From contig JAVLUZ010000771.1 in the NCBI GenBank assembly GCA_036768485.1, positions 736,862-800,861 on the forward strand: a DNA stretch of 64,000 nucleotides, in the 5' to 3' direction. The DNA comes from Mermis nigrescens. Its lineage: Eukaryota > Nematoda > Enoplea > Mermithida > Mermithidae. Position numbers and translations under genes: made by a program. The notes under the pieces are model-generated. The model worked only from the letters and a program-made list of their open reading frames with translations, had not been told where the DNA came from and did not search any database. This document shows, one piece after another, positions 1-13,516 of this stretch (positions are counted from its first letter, which is position 1; each line of letters starts with the position of its first letter).

Positions 1-1681
<1,681 letters not shown>

Positions 1682-1775
1682 TAAAGTAAAAATGTAAAAA
1701 ATAAGATAAAGAATAAAAACAAATAAGAAATCTAGATAAATACAAAATGCGGGAACCTCTTATGTGCTGCGAATA

Positions 1776-1938
1776 ATATATTTATGCGCTAACCTTCCAG
1801 TATTTTTTGAATTACTATCTTCTAGAAATCGCTCTGTTTTTAGCTGGAGCATGTGAATCCAAACGCTATTGAGGTAAGAGATTATGAAAATGAAAAGAAT
1901 AGAAAAAATCTCTAAATAGGATCTCTCAGTCCTCATCA
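1776..1938 (+). repeat. Direct repeat, copy 2, flanking ABCC exon
   Basis: Second copy of the 916-1078 repeat, in the intron between the two ABCC exons. See that entry. Confidence 0.8.
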
Positions 1939-3727
<1,789 letters not shown>

Positions 3728-4678
3728 CGACGATCTTAGTGTGATAGAGCTGAAATTTTTTTATTTTTCATTGCCGTTTTTACTATGTTATGTGTACATA
3801 CCTATCATACGTGATCTTAGGGTTTAGAGTACATATGGGGAGGGGAGTCTCCGGACCTCCAGAATTCGGCGGACCCCAAAAATCGATAGCGCCCAACGTT
3901 GAATGTTCAGTGCTATTTTGGGTAATTTTACCCGTGGGACCCCCAGAATTTCGTTGCTGGTCTTGTATAGTTCGAAGGGCTCTATTCGACACCCCATTCC
4001 GAAAAGGGTTTTCATTCCCCCAGAAACTTTGGATGTTTCTAACAAATTCTGAAAACGTATGTTTACGCGTTCTTAGCTACATTTTGGCTTATAAATGTCA
4101 AATTTTCGGCTCTTCGACTTATTTTTTAATGTGTTTTGTTCAATTTACTCGAACTTTTTCTATTTTCACTAACATTTTTAAACAATTTTCTTAGGAAGAG
4201 CATTATCCAAAACGACCAAGACGCATTACCGTTCTTAAACTTAAAAACACAATCTACAAAGAAATTTTCGGATTCACCCCCCCCTCCCCTCCCCTTTTTC
4301 CATGATGACATGTACGATAGGTAGGTACCTATCTATCAATTTTGAAATAAAGTCAAAAAGGAGTGGCATTATTATGTATACGTGGTGCTCTCCAGAATGG
4401 AAAAATGACAAATTTTAGGGAAAATCGTGACATAGTTTGAAGCTACTTCAGCATTTACACCAGTTTTCATGACCATTTTTGGCTTAAAAAATGCTCTATG
4501 GCTGACTGACCTCCAGCCAGACCAGCCTTGCTGTCCATATACATAACCAAATGAATTGGATTTTTCAGCATCAGGCTCTCGTAATGAAACGAAATCATTA
4601 GGAGTTTTACGATTTGATGTCATATTCTCCAAAAAACGAAGCGGCGATTGCTCACACTTGACGTTTTTTCTTCTGGCT

Positions 4679-4911
4679 ACTATAGTCTGTTTCATTTAAC
4701 TTTGCGGTTTTCTTTCGAATTAATCCGCAAGAATCGGGCTACAAAAGTGGTTTAAAATTTTGTTGCAGTAATGTGGCTTTACCATGGCATACATCTCTAT
4801 ATGACTCGGTATACTGTAGAATATCTAAGTTAACGGAGTAGTTTAAAGCTTTTTTGTGGTCACTTTGAATTTTTCTAGAAACTCCAAAGCTAAATGAAAC
4901 GGACTATAGAT
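4679..4911. mobile_element. Inverted-repeat MITE with ACTATAGTCTGTTTCA ends
   Basis: Left end ACTATAGTCTGTTTCATTTA and right end TAAATGAAACGGACTATAG are inverted copies about 230 bp apart. The same CTATAGTCTGTTTCA terminus occurs in the three palindromic MITEs at 8911, 9791 and 10190, suggesting one superfamily (TA-targeting is likely but not proven). Confidence 0.6.
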
Positions 4912-5175
4912 ATAGAACACATAATAAATGCAATGGACTCCTTTTCGCTTTACGCTTTACAAATTTTTCACAAAATTGAAAAGGATGTGCGATTTTTGTT
5001 TTGTCGTGATTTTTAATGAAACTTCCAAAACACTTTGATTTTTAATTGCCATTAATTATATAAGAGTCACTTTCTATATGATTCAGCCCAGACATTACTG
5101 TGCATGGACAAGTCAAAAAATAAATTTCCCAGATTTTAACATATTAAGTAACTTTTGACGCTGAGTTCAATAGAG

Positions 5176-5381
5176 GAACCAAAATATCCCCCCAGAATTT
5201 AAATTTTTGAATTTTTTAAAATTTTTTACGCCATTCTTTGATACCAATGGATAGTGCTCGAAGAGAAACTTTAAGAAATGGTGTTTTTTTCTGCCATACC
5301 ACTATTTTTAAGACCATTTTTCGACCTTTGAAATATCAAGAAACCTTCTACCCCCTAAAATTTTGGTGCTGTCTACCTATG
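5176..5381 (-). mobile_element. hAT-type MITE family A, truncated old copy
   Basis: Diverged family A sequence in reverse orientation: the internal block GATAGTGCTCGA and the terminal block CTACCTATG are recognisable. The left end and the duplication are not resolved. Confidence 0.55.
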
Positions 5382-5952
5382 CTAACAGTAATATCTAAAG
5401 TTGATAATTTTACAGGTACCTACTAAACGTTTCGTTTAACGTCTGTTGATTAAAAAACGTGGACGTTATATTTCTTTCCTCATAAACTTGAAGTGTAAAT
5501 GACAATTATTTTTATTAGAGAATTAGAAATCAAAAATATCGTGACATTTTAAGGTGAAGTGGTCTAATTTTGATCATTCCTGAGCACACCATATTCTCAT
5601 TAGATATTTGTAACACCAAAAGTGGCCCTTTTATTTTTCAAACATTTTTTTAAAGCCCATTATAATTACCGGCAACATATTAAAATATGAACTACGGCCT
5701 CTACGTTGTTTCAAAATGTAATAAGAAAATATCTTGACTTTTCATATCAAAATCTCATAAAGTTAATCATTTTTCAGCACACCACGTTCTTTTGAGGTCT
5801 GTTACTTAAAAAGCGGTCATCTTACCTATTATATTTTTTCTGGTATAACCCTCTGATAACGGCCAATGCAAGCAATAACCCAAATTTATTAACGGTAAAA
5901 TTGAAAATAATTATTACCTTCACCCAGCTGCGGGTCACTGGTTTATTTTCAG

Positions 5953-6080
5953 AGTAGGGCCCCTGACCGATTTAGGGGAATACTCGCGTTGCCCGAATGA
6001 ATACAATAATCAGTGCACAATGTTGTATGCGTCGGGCCAGGTTGGACACCGCAAGTACGACTTTATTTGCTGCTGGGGCG
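5953..6080 (+). CDS. Hypothetical exon: Cys-containing ectodomain segment (unknown gene)
   Basis: Not a recognised family. After a good acceptor (GTTTATTTTCAG) the frame reads VGPLTDLGEYSRCPNEYNNQ, then CTMLYASGQVGHRKYDFICC and WG, then either a donor GTTAAG at 6081 or a TAA at 6083. It is richer in GC and more protein-like than its surroundings, with four cysteines. Used with the donor, it ends in phase 1, as do the segments at 12331 and 13382. Joined, they would place this part outside the cell, ahead of a membrane segment. The alternative is a short terminal exon or a chance open stretch. Needs transcript support. Confidence 0.35.
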
Positions 6081-6247
6081 GTTAAGCTATTAGGATGAGC
6101 CCAGGTATCTACGCCCCCGTGTATTACTGCTGCAGATTGGACCTAACCCGCATGAGACTCAACGTTTTGTGCCATTTACCCTCTTTGATGGCATGCGGCA
6201 CGGGCTTGAAAATAAGATTGTAAGTAACTAGCTAGATCGTATCCGGA

Positions 6248-6430
6248 AAATTGCTCGCCAGCAATTGCTCGACAACAATTGCTCCCAACAATTGCTCGTC
6301 TGACCATTGCTCGCCTACTAATTGCTCGCCGTACAATTGCTCGCCGAACAATTGCTCGCCCAACAATTGCTCGCCTGATAATTGCTCGCCTGACACTTGC
6401 TTGCGCAGAGCTACTGCTCGCCAGCAAATT
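6248..6430 (+). repeat. 15-bp tandem repeat array (left arm)
   Basis: About ten imperfect copies of a unit containing CAATTGCTCGCC. Because 15 is a multiple of three, all frames stay open and give artefactual repeat ORFs rich in Asn-Cys-Ser-Pro. These are not treated as genes. Confidence 0.85.
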
Positions 6431-6563
6431 GTTCATTTGCTTAAAAATTTGCTCGTCAATTATTGTCTTTCAAACATTTTTGCTCTTAGTCTCGTTTATC
6501 TACAAAAAAGACAGGCAAACTATGGGTACGCACATAGGATTACATGGTCTAGATGGTTATCAC

Positions 6564-7083
6564 CATAGGTGGGCAGTGCGGGGGGGAGGGGGCAAGATTT
6601 TTCAAAGGTCAAAAAATTGTCTAAAAAATGGTTGTACGGCGAACAAACACCGCTTTTCAACGTTTCTCGAGCACTATCCATTGGCATCAAAACATTGCGA
6701 AAAAATTGAAAAAAATTTCAAAAATTGAATTCCGGGGGTTATTCGGTTTCAGGGAATTGGGTTGCATACATAGGTGGGCAGCAACAAAAATTCTGGGGGA
6801 TGAAAAAATTTCTGGGGGGATGAAAAAATTTTCAAAGGTCAAAAAACGGTTTTAAAAGTGTTTGTATAGTGAAAAACACCATTTTTCGACGTTTCTCATC
6901 GAGCACTATCCAATGGCATCAAAAAATCGCTAAAAAAGCAAAAAATTTCAAAAATTGGATTCTGGAGGGTTATTTTGATTTCTTAGGGGTATTCCAACTT
7001 CTGGGGGTGCATACCACCAAACCCCCACGCCTACGTGTGGTTCCATACCGCTCAGACCCCACCCTCTTCTACACCCACGTGTG
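6564..7083 (+). mobile_element. hAT-type MITE family A, copy interrupted by a second copy
   Basis: Begins CATAGGTGGGCAG and ends CCCACGTGTG, with flanking 8-bp duplications GTTATCAC (6556-6563) and GTTTTCAC (7084-7091), 7 of 8 matching. A second family A element (6769-7039) is inserted inside it. Confidence 0.8.
6769..7039 (+). mobile_element. hAT-type MITE family A, nested copy
   Basis: 271 bp, starts CATAGGTGGGCAGC and ends CTACGTGTG. The flanking duplications are GTTGCATA (6761-6768) and GTTCCATA (7040-7047), 7 of 8 matching. The internal landmark ATCGAGCACTATCCAATGGC is shared by all family A copies. Confidence 0.85.
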
Positions 7084-7439
7084 GTTTTCACCCATCCCCC
7101 AAAATCGGTTTATCCTCCCAACTCCAGAATTTGCGATTTTCGAAAAGTTTTCAAAAATTCGGAGAAAAAGCGCTAGTTCAAGCGTTTTCAGGTATCTTGC
7201 TGCATAAAAGTGTCAAATTTCTGGCGCTTCGCGCCATACACTCACTTTTAAATTACATTTTGTCTTGATTTTTTCGAAATTTTCTATTTGTTTTTACGCT
7301 CTAGAAAGACAGAGCATCGCTGGAAACGCTGAAAAACGATGTTTTTGACGCATATACCCCATTTTTAAATCCAAAAAATTGCACTTCAAGATTTCGCCTC
7401 TTTCTTGAATTCCCATCTTGTGCATGTCTGCATATAAGT

Positions 7440-7685
7440 ATGTAAATATGCACCGTCCCCTCCCCCGAGAAACCAAAATCCCCCAGAAACCAAAATACCA
7501 CCAGAATTCAATTTCTGAAATTTTTTTGTTTTTTTTTCGCCATGTTTTGATGCCAATGAATAATGCTCGATGAGAAACGTTGAAAAATGGTGTTTTTTCG
7601 CCATACCACCATTTTTAAGGCCATTGTTTGACCTTTGAAAAGCTTGCATTCCCCTCCCCCAATATTTTGATGCCGCCAACCTATG
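7440..7685 (-). mobile_element. hAT-type MITE family A, partial copy
   Basis: Reverse-oriented family A sequence (GAATAATGCTCGATGAGAAACG block near 7558 and a CCAACCTATG end near 7684). The left terminus is degraded and no duplication was identified. Confidence 0.65.
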
Positions 7686-7789
7686 TCCACTACCCATCTT
7701 CCATGTTACGCGTGGCACAGCGAACGCGCCAACTTAACCGAGATTTGAGCTTGCCAGTTAATTGGATAGCAATCGAGGAGCAGTTGCCT

Positions 7790-8045
7790 GGCAAGCAATT
7801 GGCGAACAATTGCTACAAGAGCAACTTATTCGGTGAGAAATTGTTGGGCGAGCTATTGCTGGGCGAGCTATTGTTTGGCAAGCAATTGTTCGGCGAGCAA
7901 TTGTTGGGTGAGCATTTGTTTGGCGGGCAATTGTTTGGCGAGCAATTGTTAGGTGAGCAATTGCCCGGCGAGCAATTGTTCGGCGAGCAATAGTTGGACG
8001 AGCAATTGCTAGGCGAGCACTTGTTGGAGTGCAATTGTTGTCGGG
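7790..8045 (-). repeat. 15-bp tandem repeat array (right arm, inverted)
   Basis: Inverted counterpart of the 6248-6430 array. Units read GGCGAGCAATTGTT on the plus strand, about 15 imperfect copies. Confidence 0.85.
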
Positions 8046-8325
8046 TTGGCGAACAATTTTCCTGTAATCACTTAGCTATGTAGATGGTTCCTAAGTAATG
8101 TACCGCTAATTTGTAACGTAGAAAGTTTGTGGGGTTCGGCAGCCGTGTCCAAACTTTTGAATATTTCAGGTTTTCTAGATTAATTTCGAGAAGTTGGTTT
8201 TATTGATGACAACGATTTCCAACTCACGCTATCCGGACTTTGGTAACCACCAGGTATGTATGAGAATACGTCGATACGATAACAAAATAAGAAAATAAAA
8301 CAATAAAATGCGCTCGGCTTGCGTG

Positions 8326-8577
8326 CACACGTGGGCGTAGGGAGTTAGGTTTGGGAGTATGCACCCACCCTCCCCTCAGAAACAAAATAACTCCCAAAAT
8401 TCAATTTTTGAAATCTGTTTGTTTTTCGCAATTTTTTGATGCCAATGGATAGTGCTCGATGAGAAACGTTGAAAAATGGTGTTTTTTTGCCATACAACCA
8501 TCTTTAAGGCCATTTTTTCACCTTTGAAAAATCTTGCACCCCCTATCCCGTTCATAATTTTGGTGCTCCCACCTGTG
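8326..8577 (-). mobile_element. hAT-type MITE family A
   Basis: 252 bp from CACACGTGGGCG to CCACCTGTG, flanked by perfect 8-bp duplications CTTGCGTG (8318-8325 and 8578-8585). Confidence 0.9.
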
Positions 8578-8910
8578 CTTGCGTGCCGGGAGACCAGGTG
8601 CGGAATGAGGCCGTCGCACGTGCCCTAGGACAATTACAAACAAGAATTCCAAATACTATGTTATAACACATGTATTTATACTACGAGATACACCCACACT
8701 ACTGATATCGGTCATGGACAGTGTTCCCGACGCCGTTGCAATTTCACGCCTGCTAATCACAGTGGCTAGTGAAGGAATCAACAAATGTTGAATTCGTAAG
8801 CGAAAGTAAACGCCGACAAACTGTTTCGGCTAATGGGCTACTCCAAATGGATACGCCCTTATAAGGAAGGACTAAGGAGTCATCACACTCTCTTGTTGCG
8901 ACATTCTTAG

Positions 8911-9088
8911 ACTATAATCTGTTTCACACTAGTTCGGGAATAAAATTTAAAAACTATGTTCGACAATATGTAAGCCGACAGATTGCGATCATAGCATTGA
9001 TTTGATATGTATAATATTATCGTAGTCCGTCGACTTACTTCCGAAAAAATTCTTAAAATTTATGCCCAAACTTATGTGAAACAGACTA
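8911..9088. mobile_element. Palindromic MITE, CTATAGTCTGTTTCACA type, copy 1
   Basis: Nearly self-complementary over about 175 bp: it starts ACTATAATCTGTTTCACAC and ends GTGAAACAGACTAAA. Internal arms carry AAGCCGACAGATTGCGAT and its inverse. Confidence 0.75.
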
Positions 9089-9623
9089 AAATTCGTCAAA
9101 TTTCAACCATTTCAAACAATACCAGCATACCATGTGTCGTTGAAACATCTATTGCTCAAAAATGGTCTTTTTTCTTCAATTTTTTATCATAGAAGCCTCC
9201 TGTGACAAGCTATAAAACATTGTAATATGAACAAGGGCCAGCATATAGTAGGTATATGAGCTATAACAGATATGAGCTGTATTGGATTGTCATAAAATTT
9301 TAAGTCAAAACTGTGGATGTTTTATGTTTCTAATCACATCAAAAAAATGTTGACGGAATACTGAGAACCTCAATTAATTTTACAAAATGTATAGATTATT
9401 CATCTTTCAAATGAATAAAATAATTATTGAATTTGATCGTGGTGATCCGAGATACATACATATAATGAAAAATATCAGACCAAACAGTTATTTTTGATAG
9501 TTTACACTCACATTACACAATGAATAATCGTTTCCAAGAAAAACGATTCGCGCTATTAAACTCAGCGTTAAAAACTACTTAATATGTAATAAAATTAGGG
9601 GAGGTTAATTTTTGACTTGTCCA

Positions 9624-9666
9624 ACATCGAGTCGAGTCTTACAGAAAGTAAGACTCGACTCGATGT
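9624..9666. repeat. Perfect 19-bp-stem hairpin
   Basis: ACATCGAGTCGAGTCTTAC, loop AGAAA, then the exact reverse complement. The GACTCGA theme continues just downstream (9669-9692), so it may be the centre of a larger repeat. Confidence 0.8.
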
Positions 9667-9790
9667 AAGACTCTCGGACTCGAAGACTTGACTCAACAAC
9701 AGGATTTTGTCATTATTTTTCGTCTTTCTCAAATATCAGAAAATATCATATGCAAACGCGAGGAAGTCACACGTGGCCTACAGATTCTGA

Positions 9791-9958
9791 ACTATAGTCT
9801 GTTTGACATGAGTTTGGGCCCAATTTTGAGAATTTTCCGAAGTAAGCCGACGGATTGCGATAATTATGTATCAAATCAGTGCTATAATCGCAATCTATCG
9901 GCTTATTGTCGAACATATTTTTAAAATTTATGTTCAAACTTGTGTGAAACAGACTGTA
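9791..9958. mobile_element. Palindromic MITE, CTATAGTCTGTTTCACA type, copy 2
   Basis: Starts ACTATAGTCTGTTTGACATG and ends TTGTGTGAAACAGACTGTA. The arms are self-complementary through the centre near 9875. Confidence 0.8.
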
Positions 9959-10189
9959 ACCTGTGACTTGACGTTTATGCGCATAATATAAGTATTGCAA
10001 CAAGGAAAATAAATACAATTTTCCAATGTTACAATGCAAAATCTTATTGTTGTTGTGAGGCATTTTCGCACATATGTATCTACATATGCATGTCGTTTTT
10101 ATAGTTGCATTATTGTTTTGTATTAAAATTGATTTATGCACGCAGGTGCACTAGATTCCGTAAAATGGATTACGTTGTATGTTATGACG

Positions 10190-10360
10190 CTATAGTTTGT
10201 TTCGCATAAGTTTGGGCATAAATTTTAAGAATTGTTTCGAAAATAAGCCGATGGATTACGATAATTGTATATCGAATTAATACTATGATCGCAATCTTTT
10301 GATTTATTGTCGGACATAGTTTTTAAGATTTATGCCCAAACTTGTGTGAAGCAGACCATA
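10190..10360. mobile_element. Palindromic MITE, CTATAGTCTGTTTCACA type, copy 3
   Basis: Starts CTATAGTTTGTTTCGCATAA and ends CTTGTGTGAAGCAGACCATAG. Third copy within 1.5 kb. Confidence 0.8.
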
Positions 10361-11032
10361 GGATAATAGGATTCGAATTAATTTTTATCTTCTTTGTTTC
10401 AATTCTTTTTGGACCTTAGATATTTTAATATAAAAATCAATCAACGAATCAAAGAATTTATTAAAACGTCCGTGAAAATCATGAATACAATAAAGATGCA
10501 ACTTACGATAAAAAAGATGTTGATTTAAAAGAGTTTTTATAAATGAATTTTTTGTTCGAATCTATATTTACAAACGTTGAGAACGTTCATGCAATTTGAT
10601 TATTAGACCGTGTTACTGTATTCAAGGTATAAAGTGTTTTGCTATGTATTCATGCACGTCGCCTGACCAACGAAATAAATAAATGGAAAGAAAGAAATCT
10701 ATCCGAGCCTCCTTTTACGTAGCCTGCTAGACACTAAATGGTCTAGAAAACTTAGCTTAGTTAGTAATACATAAGCTACTCAGCAACGTTGGGTTTAGTA
10801 ACTCGCTGCAGCAAAAAATTGCTTCTCAACGATTAATCGAAAAGGCATCGGCGCCGGTCGTCGATGGATCTATTTCATGTTCAATCTTCTGATTGTGAAA
10901 ATATTACACCAGTCAAATCGTACAGGTGATTGCAATTAAACTTCTATGGCATTACTGTCTTGGTGCACATCTATCTTTTGCGTGTAAAGTCTTTTTTCCA
11001 TCATATACGTGGGGCAGTAATTATTTGCACTC

Positions 11033-12315
11033 AGCTGCAGGTAATATAGCACACAATGTAAAATTATATGCAGTGAAAAACCAGCGGCCTTGACTGCAGG
11101 TAATATAACACACAACGTAAAATTAGTCAAAAACCAGCGGCCTAGACTGCAGGCAATATAACGATGTGAAATTATATGCAGTCAAACACCAGCGGCTTAG
11201 ACTGCAGGTAATAAAGCACACAATGTGATATTATATGCAGTCAAGTTCAATGTTTATTGATATGGGAAGCTGGCGCTTCGCTCGCATTTCAACCTGTAGT
11301 AGATAGTTTTAGAAGGCACTTTCATTTGAGATGGTCTGGCAGATTTGCTTCCTCAATAGGAAATATTTTTTGCGCTGCGTGGGTAGCAGCTTCAATAGCT
11401 GCCCATCTACCCATTAACGCATTTTCGATGGGCCAGCGTGAGCTCTGGTCCTGCATGATAGATATTGCGTAGCTGTTGCTGTTCTTGTCTTCATTCTTGG
11501 GAATTGTTTTACTTTAGTGGAAATAAAATTATGCAGCAGATACATATGATACTGTAAAAGATGGTGTGTGGCGACAGCAATTGCTTGCGGATTCAGATTG
11601 GTGCCAGACATAGGCTAAGCCTAAGGCATAAATGGAGCAAAAATTGCTCCGCTCGCTTCGCTTGCTCCGCAATTTTCGCTCCATTTATCTCAGGCTTAGC
11701 CCATGCGCTGGCATCAATGTGACTGCACATAACTAAGCCTAAGCCTAAGACATTGGTAACCCCACTCAGTCACAGTCCCCCGACGCTTCTGAGACTAATC
11801 TGAAACATTCCCAAATGCTTTTCGGAATCCTTGTTTCACATTGTCGAATAAGCTTCGAAGCATTTTATTTCCACTAATATAAAACAATTCCCCAAAATTA
11901 GGACAAGAACATCAACAGCTACTAACTATCTATCATGCAGGACCAGAGCACGCTGACTCATCAAAGTGCGCTAATGGGTGACTGGGTAGTTATTTAAACT
12001 GCTACCCATGCAGCGCAAAAACTTTCCCTATTGAGGAAGCAAGTCTGTCAGACTATCTCAAATAAAAGTGCCTTCTAAAACCATCTACTACAGGTTAATA
12101 GGCGAGCGAAGCGCTAGCTTCCTATAACAATAAACATTGAACTTGACTGCATATAATATCACATTGTGTGCTATATTACCTCCAGTCTAGGCCGCTGGTT
12201 TTTGACTGCATATAATTTTATATTGTGTTATATTGCCTGCAGTCCAGGCCGCTGGTTTTTGACTGCATATAATTTTACGTTGTGTGCTATATTACCTGCA
12301 GTCTAGGCCGCTGGT
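11033..12315. mobile_element. Large foldback element with about 57-bp tandem repeats in its arms
   Basis: Each arm carries three or four tandem units beginning CTGCAGGTAATATAGCACAC and ending AACCAGCGGCC (left 11033-11240, right 12140-12315 inverted). Inside, unique arms of several hundred bp pair with each other (for example GTAGTAGATAGTTTTAGAAG at about 11294 against the inverse at about 12075). The centre near 11660 is itself a hairpin (AAATGGAGCAAAAATTGCTC region). No coding sequence is evident. The single strand could fold over almost its full 1.28 kb. Confidence 0.8.
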
Positions 12316-12330
12316 GCGTATCTCCTGCAG

Positions 12331-12435
12331 GAAGCTTAGATCCATCACTGGATGCTAATAGAACCAAAAGTGAGGTGATACGTCATCAACTCGTACTATT
12401 TTATTTATCAGTCAGTTTTTTGTCTTTGTTCTTAG
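12331..12435 (+). CDS. Hypothetical exon: N-glycosylation site and membrane segment (unknown gene)
   Basis: The acceptor is close to consensus (GTATCTCCTGCAG). In frame it reads GSLDPSLDANRTKSEVIRHQ, followed by a hydrophobic run LVLFYLSVSFLSLFL, ending at a GTTTAA donor in phase 1. It contains an Asn-Arg-Thr sequon just before the hydrophobic run, as expected for a type I membrane protein. It directly abuts the foldback element at 11033-12315. It matches the phase of the segments at 5953, 13382 and 18261. Family unknown. The open frame continues past the chosen donor to a stop at 12488, so an alternative is a terminal exon. Confidence 0.35.
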
Positions 12436-12540
12436 GTTTAATTTTAAAATATAATTTTAAGCTGGCAAGGTCGATTCGATATAGATAGTAATAAGTATTA
12501 TAACTTCAACACAATGTTTACAAACGCCTATAGTCAGCCA

Positions 12541-12910
12541 CATACATGGGCAAACCGTGCAACTTCATTCAACCCGGTATCAATGGGAACCGGGTCGGTA
12601 TCAATGGAAAATTTAGAAATTCTGAACAAAGAGAAGAAAAATGATGGAAATTCACAAAAATGACTCTAAAATCAGTCACTTAACTAGAAAATGGAATATG
12701 AATCAAGGAAAATACGTGAAAACTATTTGAAAATCAACTAATCAACCAATCAATCAATGTCGAACCAACCAATAATCAGTCAAACAAAGAATTAACCAGT
12801 TATCCACTAAGCAACGAATTAACCAACCAAGCAACCATTTAGTACAAGGAAACCAAGGAAATAATTGGGCAGCCGGTATCGATGGGAAGACCGGCCTTTG
12901 TCCATGTATG
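12541..12910. mobile_element. hAT-type MITE with CATACATGGGCAAA ends
   Basis: 370 bp with inverted ends CATACATGGGCAAA and TTTGTCCATGTATG, and a second internal match around GGTATCAATGGGAACCGG. It is flanked by perfect 8-bp duplications GTCAGCCA (12533-12540 and 12911-12918). Confidence 0.85.
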
Positions 12911-13381
12911 GTCAGCCATCGTTTTTTCATCCTCCTAAATCTAAGATTATTTCCGACTTTTAAGCGATAAGTGCTTTTTAAAACCGTATATATCTATTTT
13001 TGTCCATTTGATCATAAATAGAAGGCCGGTTATCCCCTCAACATAAAAAATGTTTGTCTATTTCTTTTCCAAATTTTGTATTCTTAAACGTGCTTAATCA
13101 ACTACAAATTATTCAATGTCCACTTCCCAAAAATTTAAAACAATTCTCACTGTTATAAAAGTGAAGTTTCCTCTTAATCTATTATAATTGCTATAATTAA
13201 ATCAAAATCAAATCGGACTTATCCGAGTTTTTTTTTAATTTTGAAACTAAGTAAAATGGCTGCTTTTGATCGTTAATAATGACTTTTTTGGCAGCATTGT
13301 CAAACACTTGACGGAAATTTCAAAATTGTGCTTTATTAAGGTCTTCATCTGTGTCCATAACAAAAAGTGATGGTGGCTTAG

Positions 13382-13516
13382 CCGCAAGCGACTCCCAAAG
13401 CACCGAACTCGACACACCTGTCGGCAGACATCAAAGAGCTTTCAGCTTCGCTAACCCCAATTATTATTCGTCGATTCTGCATTCGACTGTTGGGAAATAC
13501 CCGTTTAAAAATACAG
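13382..13516 (+). CDS. Hypothetical exon: cytoplasmic-tail-like segment (unknown gene)
   Basis: Open segment with codon-like composition in an AT-rich background: ASDSQSTELDTPVGRHQRAF, then SFANPNYYSSILHSTVGKYP, then FKNT, ending at donor GTTAGT in phase 1. The start chosen here (acceptor GGCTTAG at 13381) preserves phase with the preceding segment. The frame is also open upstream, so an acceptor at 13340 (TTTATTAAG) is possible. An NPxYY motif and a Ser/Thr-rich composition are typical of receptor cytoplasmic tails (inference). Family not recognised. Confidence 0.45.

Larger units (their letters stand above)
3728..5952. other. Intergenic region, repeat-rich, no gene recognised
   Basis: Contains G/C-rich MITE remnants near 3830-4010, an inverted-repeat MITE at 4679-4911 and a truncated family A hAT-type element at about 5176-5381. 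Upstream exons of the hypothetical gene starting at 5953 could lie here, but none is convincing. Confidence 0.5.
6240..8065. mobile_element. Foldback-like element with 15-bp tandem repeats in inverted arms
   Basis: A tandem array of a 15-bp unit (AATTGCTCGCC plus four variable bases) at 6248-6430 faces an inverted array of the same unit (GGCGAGCAATTG) at 7790-8045. Similarity extends outward: the left edge has AGCTAGATCGTATCCGGAAAATTG and the right edge, inverted, has AGCTAAGTGATTACAGGAAAATTG (alignable parts are the AGCTA and GGAAAATTG blocks). Inverted arms made of short tandem repeats are the hallmark of foldback elements. The interior is filled with family A MITEs. The ends are approximate and no target duplication was resolved. 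Confidence 0.65.

Noticed and set aside
4372..4695. 107-codon minus-strand ORF
   Set aside because: Overlaps the end of an inverted-repeat MITE, lacks splice context and shows no family motif.
6096..6221. Short open stretch after 5953-6085 beginning MSPGIYAPVYYCC
   Set aside because: In a different frame from the preceding segment and without a good donor. It may be chance or a diverged exon.
6251..6568. Cys/Asn/Ser/Pro-repeat ORFs over 6251-6568 and 7813-8034
   Set aside because: They are read-throughs of the 15-bp tandem arrays, which stay open in all frames because 15 is divisible by three. The two arms give related peptides from opposite strands.
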